NCBI RefSeq assembly: GCF_963259705.1
Contig: NC_081861.1
Span: 70,599,623-70,663,622, forward strand
Length of the DNA stretch: 64,000 nt
Direction: 5' to 3'
From: Myotis daubentonii
Taxonomy: Eukaryota; Chordata; Mammalia; Chiroptera; Vespertilionidae
Below, in pieces: positions 45,618 to 56,469 of this stretch (position 1 is its first letter; each line of letters begins with the position of its first letter). Under the pieces are notes generated by a model. That model was not told where the DNA came from. It did not search any database and saw only the letters and a list, made by a program, of their open reading frames with translations. The position numbers and the translations under genes are program-made.

Positions 45618-45936
45618 ATGAAGTACTCAAAATAATGAAAATCAAAGATCTGAAACCAAGATTATTATATCCAACAAGGTTATCATTCAAACTAGATGGT
45701 CAAATAAAGAGTTGCCTTAAAAAAAAAAAAACGCTAAAGGAGTACATCACCACCAAGCCAGATTACAAGAAATGCTAAAGGGACTGCTGTAATGAGAAAA
45801 ATAAATAGGGAAAGAAACTTAGGCACACAGAATAAAATGGAAATAAATAACTACCTATCTACACTAATAAAAGAGAAAAATGGTAATTGGCGTACGGCGA
45901 TACCCTTTTCATTGGCTAATCAGGGCTATATGCAAA

Positions 45937-46020
45937 TTAACTGCCAACTAAGATTGGCAGTTAACTGCCAACTAAGATTGGCAGTTAACTGCCAACTAAG
46001 ATTGGCAGTTAACTGCCAAC
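45937..46020. repeat. Palindromic 24-bp unit repeated about 3.5 times
   Basis: Unit AACTGCCAACTAAGATTGG plus CAGTT, itself an inverted repeat (AACTGCCAA / TTGGCAGTT). The paralogue at 4,741 has a single unit. Confidence 0.92.
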
Positions 46021-46369
46021 AAGATGGTGGTTAATTTGCATATGTAGGCACAATGCAGGGAGGCGAAAGGGAAAGCAGGAAGAAGCCCCTTGCCACTGAC
46101 AGTGATCGGAAACCCAGGGGGGAGCTAAGAGGTGGGGGGCAGGGCAAAGGCGACCCTGGGGCCACCTTTGCCCTGCCCCCCAGCCATGATCGGAGAATCA
46201 GGTGCCTTTTCCGCCCTGGCCAGTCATAGCAGGAAGTAGGGGTGGAGCCAGCGATGGGAGCTGGGCATGGTCGAAGCTGGCCGTCTCAGGAGCTAGGGGT
46301 CCCTTGCCTGGGCCTAAAGCGGAGCCCGCGATCTTGGGGCCGCTGCAGCTGCGGGTCCCCGCTGCCCGG

Positions 46370-46830
46370 GCCGGACGCCTAGGCCTGAGGCGTTAGGCCT
46401 GGGCAGGGGTGGAGCCTGCAACCGCGGGGAGCTGGGGGGTCCCCTGCCCAGGCCTGACACCTCTGCTGGAGGCCTCAGGCCTGGTCAAGGGGCCGATCCG
46501 GTGATTGGTGATCGGAGGGTGATGAGGGTCAACTCCTCTGGCTGAGGCATCAGGCCTGGGCGGGGGCCAGAGCCAGTGATCGGGGGGAGATGGGGGTCCC
46601 CTCTCCAAGCCTGACACCTCTGGCGGAGGCGTCAGGCCTGGGCAAGGGGCAGAGCCAGCAATCGGAGGGGTCTGGGGGTCCCCTGCCCAGGCCTGACGCC
46701 TGGGCCAGAGGCATCAGGCCTGGGCTGGGGGCAGAACCAGTGATGGGGGGAAATGAGGGTCCCCTGACCAGGCCTGACGCCTCTGGCCCAGGCGTCAGGC
46801 TGGGAAAGGGGCTGATCCTGCGATTGGAAG
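46370..46830. repeat. Array of GC-rich hairpin units, period about 80 bp
   Basis: Five or six units, each centred on a palindrome such as GCCTGACACCTC / GAGGCGTCAGGC (46,609-46,637). Unit starts near 46,452, 46,530, 46,609, 46,691 and 46,772. Confidence 0.88.
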
Positions 46831-47284
46831 GTGATGGGGGTCAACGCCTGAGGGCTCCCAGTATGTGAGAGGGGGCAGGCTGGGCTGAGGGACACTGCCC
46901 CCCACACACCCAGTGCACGAATTTCGTGCACCGGGCCCCTAGTCAATAATAATCCTAAATGTGAATGGACTTAATGCTCCAATCAAAAGGCTTAGGGTAA
47001 AAGAATGGATAAAAAAAAAACATGACCCAACTATATGCTGTCTACAAGAGACCCATCTCAAAACAAAAGACACAGATAGGATGAGAGTGAAGGGATGGAA
47101 AAATTTTTTCATGCAAATGGAAAAGAAATAAAAGGTGGAGTAGCAAAACTCATATCTGAAAAAATAGACTTCAAAATGAAAGCCATCACAAAAGACAACA
47201 AAAGTCACTACATAACACTAAAGGGATCGATTCAACAAGAGGATATAACCCTGATAAACATATATGTACCCAATATAGAAGCAC

Positions 47285-47288
<4 letters not shown>

Positions 47289-47342
<54 letters not shown>
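47289..47342. repeat. (AT)n microsatellite
   Basis: About 26 AT units inside the endonuclease region of L1-C. Confidence 0.95.
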
Positions 47343-47346
<4 letters not shown>

Positions 47347-49229
47347 TTCTAGAGTATTTTAAGGGGTGATCAACAACAGTATAGTCATAATAGGGGACTT
47401 TAACACTCTGCTGACTTCACTGGATAGATCTTCTAGACAAAGTCTTAACAAGGTAACCATGACTTTAAAGGACAAACTGGATCAGATGGATTTAATTTAC
47501 ACTTATGGAACATTTCAGCACAAAGCTGCAGAGTATACATTTTTCTCAAGTGCACTTGTATCATTCACAAAGATAGATCACATGTTATGACACAAAATAA
47601 GTCTCGACAAGTACAAGAAGATTGAAAGCATATCAAACATCTTCTCAGATCACAATGGAATGAAATTAAAAATTAACTACAATGAACACATCCTAAAACA
47701 TTCAAACACATGGAGGCTAAATAGCATGCTATTAAACAATGAATGGGTTACCAATGAGATAAAAAAAAATCAAAAACTTCCTGGAAACAAATAAAAATGA
47801 ACACACTACTACCCAAAATCCTTGGAAGAGCAAAAGCAGTCCTTAGAGGGAAGTTTATAGCACTACCACAAAAAAATAAAATAAAATAAAATAAAATGAA
47901 CAACAATAAATTATTAAACCCTACAACTTAAAGAAATAGAAAGAGAACAATAAGAAAAACAGGGAATAAGTAGAAAGAAGGAAATAATGAATATTAGAGT
48001 AGAAGTAAATGACATTAAGACTAAATAAACATTACCAAAAAAAACAACAACAAAAACCAAAAAACCAAAAAACAAACAAACTAAGAGCTGGTTCTTTGAA
48101 AGAATAATGAAGATTGATGAACCATTAACCAGACTCATCAAGAAACAAAGAGATAGGACACAAATAAATAAAATCAGAAATGAAACAGGAGAAATAACCA
48201 CTCATACCACAGAAACACAAAGGACTATAAGGAAATATTATGAACAACTATATGCCAACAAGCTGGACAATGTGAATAAAATGGGACAACTTCCTAGAAA
48301 AACACAACCTCCCAAAACTGAATCAGGAAAAATCAGAAAACCTGAATAGGCCAATAATAACTGATGTAATAGAGACATTAATAAAAATAACTCCCAGCAA
48401 ACAAAAGCATGGTTCTGGAAGGCTTCACAGAGGAGTTTTACCAAACATACAAAGAAGAACTAACACCTATACTCCTCAAACTATTCCAAAGAATCCAAGA
48501 GTAAAGAACACTTCCAAGCTATTTCTATGAGGCCAGCATTATCTTAATTTCAAAACCAGATAAAGACACTAAAAAAAAAGAGAATCACAGACCAATATCC
48601 CTGATAAACATAGATGCTAAAATCCTCAACAAAATATTAGCATATTGCATCCAGCAATATATTAAAAAGATCATACACCATGACCAAGTGGGATTTATTC
48701 CAGGGATGCAAGTTGGTATAATATTTGTAAATCAATAAATGTGTTACATCACATAAACAAATTGAAAGATAAAAATCGCATGATCATATAAATATATGCA
48801 GAAAAAGCACTCGACAAAATCCAATACCCATTTTTTATAAGAACTCTCACCAAAGTGGGAATACAGGGACCATAACTCAACATGATAAAGGCCATATATG
48901 AAAAACCTAAATCAAACATCATACTCAATGGGCAAAACCTAAAAGCATTTCCCCTAAGAACAGAAACAAGATAGGGAAGCCCACTTTCACCACTCTTATT
49001 CAACATAGTACTGGAAGTCCTAGCCACAGTGATGAGACAAAAAGAAGAAATAAAAGGCATTTCCATTGGAAAGGAGAAAGTAAAACACTCATTATTCACA
49101 GATGAGATGATATTGTACATAGAAAACCCTAATGTCTCCACCAAAAAACTGCTAGCTTTAATAAATGAATTTGGCAATGTAATGAGATACAAAGTCAACA
49201 ACCAAAAATTGATGGCTTTATTTATACAA

Positions 49230-50149
49230 CTAGAGGCCCAGTGCACAAAATTCATGCATGGAGGTGGGGTTCCCTCACCCCAGCCTGCACCCTCTCCAAT
49301 TGGGGACCCCTTGGAGGATGTCCGACTGCCACAGGGATCAGGCCTAAACTGACAGTCGGACATCCATCTTGCAATCTGGAACAGCTGGCTCCTAACTGCT
49401 CACCTGCCTGCCAGCCTGATCACCCCTAACTGCCTCTGCCTGCATGATCGCACCTAACTGCCTCCACCCCCACCTCCGCGGGTCTGGCTGCCCCCAACTG
49501 CCTTCCTCTGTTGGCCTGATCTCGCCCCTAACTGCCCGCCTCTGTTGGCTAATTTGATTCTGATTGGTCGGTTTCTATGCCAGTCAGCGTCAAAAACTCT
49601 GCCTCTTAAGCAGCCATTGACTCCCCACAGCACCCACATTTGGTTCTGATTGGTCAGTGTCTATGCCAGTCAGTGTCAGAAGCTCCGCCTCCTAGGCAGC
49701 CATTTGCTCCCCACAGCACCCACATTTGGTTCTGATTGGTCGGTTACTATACCAGTCAGCATCAAAAGCTCCACCTTCTAGATAGCCATTGGTTCTTCAT
49801 AACACCTACATTTGGTTCTGATTGGTCAGTTCCTATGCCAGTCAGCATCTCCAGGCTTATCTCTGGGCCTGATCAGAGAGGTGGGGCTGAAGACCAGCCC
49901 CTCCAGAGGCTGGGATAAAAAGAAAGGCCTGGCTGCTGGCGAAGTCTGGAAAGAAAGAGAGAGGCAAGTACTGATCAACAGCTGCCACTGAGGCTGCAGA
50001 TCAGATCCTGCCTCTCTCTCTGGGTCTCAGCCCCCTGGGCAGTCAGTGCTAGGTCATCATGGCAACCCAGCACTGACTGAAGGACTTCCAGGTTGGTCAG
50101 CCTTCAGTCATGATCCATCATTAAGACTCTTGGCTTTTATATATTAGGA
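49230..50149 (-). mobile_element. Nonautonomous Helitron with ATTGG array
   Basis: CTAG at 49,230-49,233 after A and GA at 50,148-50,149 before T; the flanks rejoin L1-C sequence. Minus-strand 5' end TCCTAATATATAAAAGCC. It contains four units of about 86 bp (49,555-49,850). Related to 62,940-63,658. Confidence 0.92.
49555..49850 (-). repeat. 86-bp tandem units with CCAAT boxes
   Basis: ATTGG cores at 49,563, 49,649, 49,735 and 49,821 lie exactly 86 bp apart; on the minus strand each reads ACCAATCAGA or CGACCAATCA, close to the NF-Y consensus. Confidence 0.85.
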
Positions 50150-51021
50150 TAATGAATTCTCAGAAAGAGAAACCAAAATACAAAAACAAATGCATTTATC
50201 ATTTCACCAAAAAATTAATATACATAGGAGTAAACTTAACTAAGGGGCAAAAGACCTGTATTCAGAAAACTACAGGGCATTGAAAAAAGAAATAGAAGAA
50301 GACATAAACAAGTGCAAGAATATTCCGTGTTCATGGATGGATAAAATCAACATCATTAAAATGTTCATACTATACAAGGCAATCTACAGATTCAATGCAA
50401 TCCCTATTTAAATATCAACAGCATATTTCACAAATCTAGAGAAAAATACTCCAAATAATTATTTGGCGTAAAAAAAAACCCACAAAACAACAACAAAAAA
50501 CAACCCAGAATAGCTGCAGCAACCTTGAGGAAGAAGAAAAAAGTTGGAGAAATCACAATACCAGATTTCAAATAAAATTACAAAGCCACTGTAGTCAAAA
50601 CATCCTGGTACTGGCACAAGAACAGGAATATAGACCAATGGAACAGAACAGAGAACCCAGAAATCAACCCAAGCCATTATACTCAATATTTGACAAAGAA
50701 GGCAAGAGCATATAATGCAGTTCAGACAATCTCTTCAATAAGTGTTGTTGGGAAAATTGGACAGATACATGCAAAAAAAAAATGAAACTAGACCACCAAC
50801 TTACATCATGCACAAGAATAAACTCAAAATGGATAAAAGACATAAAAGCAAGTTGTGAAATCATAAAAATCCTAGAGGAAACCATGGGCAGAAAAATCTC
50901 TGACATCTTTCATAGCAGCATATTTATGGATACATTTCTTAGGGCAAAGGAAACTAAGGAGAAAATAAATCAATGGGTCTACATCAGAATAAAAAGCTTC
51001 TGCACAGCAAAAGAAACTATC

Positions 51022-51513
51022 TGCCGGAGTCCATTCATTGTCTTCACTAGCTGAGTTTAGACAGAGACCCCCCAAAAGCTAGTAACCTTTGAAGTTCTAG
51101 CAAAGGTCAGAACAGTGCACCACCCAGTTAATGTAGGTAATAATAGTTGAAGCATCCCCAACTTAGTTCCCCTAATTCCTTAGGTACTTATGTAGATCCT
51201 TGTTGATTGTTGTTAATCAGATACTCTGCCTACTCCCGGAAATCTATTGATGAGCTAATCAGATACTTTGTCTATTCCTGGAAATTGTTTGCTGATCTGT
51301 GTGTCATTGAAACCTCCTTACCCTAAGGGTTACTCCAGATCAATAAAAGATTGGAGTAGCCTGAGCAGTAGTGGAAGTCCTTCTGGACTTGCCCGCCTGG
51401 TCCCCCAATATTGCAAAATTATCTCATGTCTTTTTCTCTCATTTGTTGTGCGGCTCCTTTTTCAGATACCGAACCCTACTCCACGCAGAACATGGAGGGA
51501 GTCTTACTCGACA
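51022..51513 (+). mobile_element. Solo LTR (492 bp), 5-bp duplication CTATC
   Basis: Begins TGCCGGAGTCC and ends TACTCGACA; CTATC flanks at 51,017-51,021 and 51,514-51,518. AATAAA near 51,340. Same family as 15,202-15,665. It splits the C-terminal ORF2 region of L1-C. Confidence 0.9.
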
Positions 51514-52454
51514 CTATCAACAAAATGAAAAGAGAGCCCACTGTAAGGGAGAACATATCTCGCAATGATACATCTGATAAAGGCTTAATATCCAAAATAT
51601 ATAAGGAACTCATACAACTTAACAAGAAGACAAACAATCCAATTAAAAAAATGATAAAAGGACCTAAATAGACACTTTTCCAAAGTAGACATGCAGATTG
51701 CCAAGAGATATATAAAAAATAATCAAAGTCTCTGATCATCAGAGAGATGCAAATTAAAATGACAATGAGGTATCACCTCACACCTGTCAGAATGGCTATC
51801 ATCAACAAATCAACCAATGACAGGTGTTGGCAAGGATGTGGATAAAAGGGAACCTAGTACACTGCTGGTAGGAATGCAGACTGGTGCAACTAATATAGAA
51901 AACAGTATGTAGTTTCCTTAAAAAATTAAATATGGAACTGCCACTTGACCCAGTGATCCCACTTCAAGGAATATATCCTAAGAAACCCAAAACACCAATC
52001 AGAATGAATATTTTCACCCCTATGTTCATAGCAACACAATTTCTAATAGCTAAGATCTGGAAACAGCTCAAGTGCCCATCAGTAGACCAGTGAATAAAGT
52101 AGCTGTCGTACATTTATCCCATGGAATACTATGCAACAGTAAGAAAAAAGAATCTCTTATCCTTTGAGATGGCATGGAGGGACCTGGAGAGTATTGTGCT
52201 AAGTGAAATAAGTCAGTCAGAGAAAGATAAGTATCAGATGATCTCACTCATGTGGAATCTAAGCATGGAATAGAGTGGAGAATCTTGAAAGGAAGGCTGC
52301 AGAGGGTGGGAGGTAATCAACCAAGGACCTTGTATGCACATATGCATGGCCCATGGACCCAGACAATGGGGTGGTGAGGGCCTGGGGTGGGTGTCAATGG
52401 GGAAGAAGAGGGGGAAATATGTAATACTTTAAACAATAAAAAATTATTTTCAAA

Positions 52455-52645
52455 AATAATAAAATATAAATAAAATGCCATGGGATGTGATGTACAGCAT
52501 GGGGAATAGAGTCATTAATATTGTAATAATATGTATGGTAATAGATGGTCACTAGACTTTGTGAGGTATAAAATGTCTAATCACTATGCTGTGCACCTGA
52601 AATTAATATAATATTGCATGTCACATATAAAAACAAATAAGATAA
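52455..52645 (+). mobile_element. LINE-1 3' UTR end (second, older L1 tail)
   Basis: GATGTGATGTACAGCATGGG, ATATTGTAATAATATGTATG, AATGTCTAATCACTATGCTG and ACCTGAAATTAATATAATAT match an L1 3' end common in laurasiatherians. Confidence 0.7.
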
Positions 52646-53340
52646 AACAATAACCAATATATTACATTACCTATGTAAGTCCATTTATGTTAATTTAAAT
52701 TTTTAATTTAAAATTAAATTATTTTATATTGTTGACAGTATACTTTTCAAAGAATTTGTTCTCATTTTTTCATTTTTTTATTTAATGAAATTCTAGACTC
52801 CAAATGGGCATTTTACTGAACCACTAATTGTACACATCAAATTTTGTTTATGTGGTTACATTGTTTTATCCTTCTTGAATGGTATACTAGTGTTAATTTG
52901 GAGAAATATTGTCACATACTTTTAATTTGCTTTTATGATAAAATCGAAAGCAGAAGGCAATTTACTGATTTTATTTAGATGGAAACAGGCCTCAGCTTCT
53001 CATTACTGGCCCGCTTCATCTTTTTTAAGTCAGAAGTAAAAGTTTGAAACTCAGTAAATATAAAACTCCAATGCTCTTAAAAGTTATGAATTAAAACAAT
53101 TGGAATAAGAGGGCAAACTCTTTGTAATTAGTGTAAATGTGACAATTATTTTTTTCTCATGCACTGAAAATCAGGCAGGCAGAAATAAAAATACTCTAAT
53201 ATGCTTATGTAGACGCTTCAAATAAAAAAAAAATGATGGATCTTGTCATTCATGCTAGTAATATACAAAATAAGTATAAAAGTACAGATCCATGACCCAT
53301 AATAAAGGCAAAGTTATATATACACATGCACACACACATA
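52646..53340. other. No gene seen; AT-rich
   Basis: No recognisable features. Confidence 0.5.
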
Positions 53341-53342
53341 TA

Positions 53343-53466
53343 CAGGCTGTGTCTCCAAAAAATGTATACACAGTTTAACAGTTCAGTTTCAAACATAAAA
53401 TGTATTTTAATAAACACTGCCTTTATAATTATTCAAAGTGTCTGTATAAATTTTTGGGACACCCTA
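53343..53466 (+). mobile_element. Small Tc1/mariner-type MITE
   Basis: Imperfect inverted ends: CAGGCTGTGTCTCCAAAAAA with TGTATACA inside, and the complement TTTTTGGGACACCCT with TGTATAAA inside, bordered by TA. About 122 bp, non-coding. Confidence 0.7.
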
Positions 53467-54054
53467 TATATTCACACACATACATATATGAAAAATTGTG
53501 CTTAAAATGTCAACATGTCTAAAAAATAATTAAATGAGATATTTTGAAAAATCACTAAAATTATGTGGTTCATTAAAACAATCTGTCATCTTCTTAGTAC
53601 TTTTTATGATACAGAATTTCATATTGCTCAAACCCCATTATGCTTCTCTAAATATATGAAGAAAATATTTTGTTAGAGACTTGCATCAGTTTTGAAATGG
53701 AGTTAAGCAATTCCAGTAGTTAATTGCAGTGCTAGGTTTGCCTTGGTGTATCAAGGAAGTGGGGGACAACTTGTCATGTTTCTTTTTTCAAAATATTTTA
53801 TGTATTTAGAGAGAGTATAAAGAAGAACGCGAAACTTGGATTATACTTGCACAACTTCATTTCATTAGACTTTAGTCTTTTTTCAAATCTTTATTGTTGA
53901 AAGTATTACATATGTTCCCCTATTTTCCCCCATTTACATTTTACACTTTACAAGCCACTGTCATGAGTCATGAGGTTTTTTTTAAATTTTTTTTGGCAAA
54001 GTTTTATTGGTGGGCAGGGAAACAACAGATAGGATTTTAATTTGAGAAACAATG
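53467..54054. other. No gene seen; L1-like tail near 53,885-53,960
   Basis: TTTATTGTTGAAAGTATTAC followed by CCCCTATTTTCCCCC resembles a reversed L1 3' end. The rest is AT-rich. Confidence 0.4.
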
Positions 54055-54060
54055 GTATTA

Positions 54061-54574
54061 TGTTGGGGACCGTCATGCTGCTGGCAAAGTCTAAGCTGAC
54101 CAGAGGACATGGCAAAGCCCTGGACTCTACCCTATGTCAATCCTGGAAGGTTTTAAGGTCAAAGCTCAGGAAAGGTTTAAGGCTTTATTAGAGTTTGCAG
54201 CAAAGTGGAACTAGACAAGGCTTGACCGAAGCATGACCTCTGTGGCTAAAAGTGTAGTTAAGCTAGCATAACCTGATTGTCATAGTAACTGTAACCTGAT
54301 TGCCATAGTAACTGTCAAACATAGATAAATCTAGACAAAGCTTGCCCAGTCTTGTCCAGCCTGTAACAATCTGTTACTTCCCTATGAACAGGCCAGGCCC
54401 TAACAGTGATCTATGAAGCATGACCAGCTACAGTTTAGCTATAAAACAGTGTGTGTAAAAAATAAAGTTGCTGGTGCCTTGTGCCAGTCCTCCCAACCCC
54501 GTCTCATGGTCTCTTGTATTTCATCCCACGCCACCTCTACCCGTCGGACCCTCTCCAAGGTGCGGGTCACCGCA
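54061..54574 (+). repeat. 5' LTR
   Basis: 514 bp, TGTTGGGGACC ... GTCACCGCA. TATAAAA at 54,440-54,446, AATAAA at 54,461-54,466. It contains a twice-repeated TAACCTGATTG(T/C)CATAGTAA (about 54,264-54,318), a possible enhancer repeat. U5 is pyrimidine-rich. Confidence 0.97.
54440..54466 (+). promoter_or_regulatory. LTR TATA box and polyadenylation signal
   Basis: TATAAAA (54,440) and AATAAA (54,461) lie only about 20 bp apart, so R starts shortly after or overlaps the signal, and R is short. Confidence 0.75.
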
Positions 54575-54577
54575 GAT

Positions 54578-54595
54578 TGGCGCCCGAACAGGGAC
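54578..54595 (+). other. Primer-binding site, tRNA-Lys (Lys3 type)
   Basis: TGGCGCCCGAACAGGGAC, 3 bases after the LTR end. This 18-mer complements the 3' end of tRNA-Lys3, as in lentiviruses and several betaretroviruses. By the usual naming the element is a class II 'K'-type ERV. Confidence 0.92.
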
Positions 54596-54702
54596 CTGAA
54601 GGTGGGCTTCGTGAGGACCCCAGAGTTGCCGGCGAAGTCAGAAGTCTCAGTGTTAAGTGAGTTATCCTGGGGAAATTTAATTCTTATTAATTGGGAGTAA
54701 AA

Positions 54703-56469
54703 ATGGGGCAATCTGAGTCCAGAGAAAGGCTGCTTTATGCTCAGATGTTAAAGTCAATGTTAGTTAGTAGAGGAGTGAAAGTCTCAGCTGCTCAAGTAGA
54801 GAGGTTTTTAAAGTTTGTTCATGAGCAGTGTCCCTGGTTCCCTGAGGAGGGTACTGTCAGCCCAGAGACCTGGGAGCGAGTAGGGCAACGGCTTAAGGAC
54901 TTTCATGCTGGAAATCCGACCCATACTCCGTTGGATGCATTTTCCATCTGGGGTTTGGTAAGGGACAGCTTGGGGTCTGTGCCAGAGTCCATATGTCGTT
55001 CTCGGTCTCTGGACTCACTGACGGGGCCTTCTCACAGGAGACCTCAGCGGCCCAGGGAAGATAATGAGCAGTTCCCCACTCCTAAGGAAGATCATTTGTA
55101 TGACTTCCCGGAGAAGGGTGATGAGGAAGAGACCTTCATAACAAAAGATAGTATTGAGCAGGTGAGAACAGTATTGGATGAGATTCAGAAAAAACTACGA
55201 AAGAGTAAAAGGAAGCATGAGCATGAAGGAGAGGGGCCAGCAGCTCCTCCTCAGCCTCCCCCACTCCCTCTTTTAGGGACAGCTCCGTCAGCTACTCGCT
55301 CTCCATTAGAAGAGGCTCTGTTCAGGGCCCGGGAGCGAGGAGATGAGGACATAGAGGGCATTAACTTAGCCTTCCCTGTCCAGGAGGTGCCTGATCCTAA
55401 CAATCCAGGTCAAACAGTTCGTGAACATATTCCATTCCCCCTAAAAACTTTAAAAGACCTAAAAGTGGCATGTGCGCAGTATGGAGCTACGGCTCCTTTT
55501 ACTGTTAGTATATTAGAAAGTTTAGTTGACCAAGCCACTACTCCTAATGACTGGAGAACTTTAACCAGAGCTTGTCTCTCTGGAGGAGATTATTTACTAT
55601 GGAAATCAGAATTTCAAGAACATGCTCGAGAACAGGCTCGTAGGAACCATCTATAGGGCCAGAATCCTCAGCAGAATTGGGGTTTAGAAATGTTACTGGG
55701 AGAAGGTAATTTTGCTGGAACTGATGTGCAGATACGCTACCCAGCTGAGGTTTATATTCAAGTAAATTCTTGTGTTTTGAAGGCATGGAAAAAACTCCCT
55801 TCGGGGAGAAGGACAGAGGAACTCTCTAAGATTGTGCAGGGACCTGATGAGAGATATCAAGATTTTGTTTCTAGATTATTGCAAGCAGTGGGCAGAGTTG
55901 TTGCTGATGGAGAAGCAGGAACTCTACTAGTTAAGCAGCTTGCTTTTGAAAATGCTAATACAGCCTGTCAGACTATTCTTAGGCCTTATTACAGAAAAGG
56001 AACCCTTGAGGACTATATACGCCTTTGCGCTGATGTTGGTTCTTCTTATTTGCAAGGGGTTGCACTTGCGGCTGCTCTCAAGGAAACAACTATAGAGGGC
56101 ATCGTCAGGCAAACTAGTAGCCAAGGGATGACTTGTTTTGGCTGTGGACAGAAGGGACATATGAAAAAGGAGTGTCGGAAAAAGGGGCAGAGTAATAATA
56201 ATGGAAACAACAAAAAATCCCCAGGGCTTTGCCCAAAGTGCAAGAGGGGAAAACATTGGGCTAATGATTGTAGATCGAAAACTGATAAGGATGGAAATCC
56301 GTTGCAGGGAAACTTCAAAAGGGGCCAAGCCCCGGCCCGGCAGACAATAGGGGCAGTTTCCATGCTGCAGCAAGGCCGACAGCCATTGACCGATCAGGAG
56401 ATTATGCAGATGAATCAAAGGTCAGGGTCAAAGACCTACGACGGGCCACTGAGGGAAGCGCAGGATTAG
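54703..56469 (+). pseudogene. gag: gag polyprotein, one in-frame stop
   Basis: Gag forms the virus particle (matrix, capsid, nucleocapsid). ATG at 54,703 (MGQSESRERLL, a likely N-myristoylation Gly) is chosen over the upstream non-ATG start because of its betaretrovirus-like MGQ context. Matrix-like sequence with CPWFPEEGT follows; a proline-rich PPQPPPLPLL region (about 55,245) precedes capsid (IPFPLKTLKDL). TAG at 55,654-55,656 breaks the frame in capsid; the same frame resumes at once and contains the major homology region GPDERYQDFVSRL (about 55,838) and two zinc knuckles, C-X2-C-X4-H-X4-C at 56,134-56,175 and 56,230-56,271. It ends at 56,469. Apart from that one codon the 589-codon frame is open. 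As read, full-length Gag cannot be made without readthrough. Confidence 0.93.

Larger units (their letters stand above)
45858..46942 (+). mobile_element. Nonautonomous Helitron (palindrome-array family)
   Basis: Starts TCTACACTAATAAAAGAG after A at 45,857 and ends CACCGGGCCCCTAG at 46,942 before T. It is a longer relative of 4,263-4,855. It contains an expanded 24-bp palindrome (45,937-46,020) and an array of about 80-bp hairpin units (46,370-46,830). Inserted between ORF1 and ORF2 of L1-C. Confidence 0.92.
46943..52260 (+). pseudogene. L1-C ORF2 (endonuclease-RT), broken
   Basis: In pieces: NGLNAPIKRLRVKEW near 46,962 (endonuclease start), TICCLQETHLKT, GDFNTLLTSLDRSS near 47,393, FTKIDHML near 47,570, then RT phrases [19 protein letters not shown] near 48,425, AEKALDKIQYPF near 48,800 and [12 protein letters not shown] near 49,105, followed by [12 protein letters not shown] near 50,640 and TPMFIATQFLIAKIWKQ near 52,020. 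Many frameshifts, an AT-repeat expansion, one Helitron and one LTR. Confidence 0.88.
41865..52450 (+). mobile_element. LINE-1 (L1-C), near full length but with five nested insertions
   Basis: 5' UTR begins near 41,865 (GATTAAAAATGGCAGCAGAG). ORF1 is at about 44,150-45,700 and ORF2 at about 46,943-52,260, ending in an A-rich tail near 52,440. Insertions: mariner 42,459-43,785, LTR 44,828-45,617, Helitron 45,858-46,942, Helitron 49,230-50,149, LTR 51,022-51,513, plus an expanded AT repeat at 47,289. Removing each rejoins L1 sequence. Confidence 0.88.

Noticed and set aside
54413..54700. Small open frame in the 5' LTR/leader
   Set aside because: It spans U3-R-U5 and PBS; the same start recurs in the 3' LTR; no protein similarity.
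55654..55700. Programmed stop-codon readthrough like gag-pol of gammaretroviruses
   Set aside because: The TAG lies inside capsid, not at the gag-pro border, and the element has its own frameshift signals; mutation is the simpler reading.
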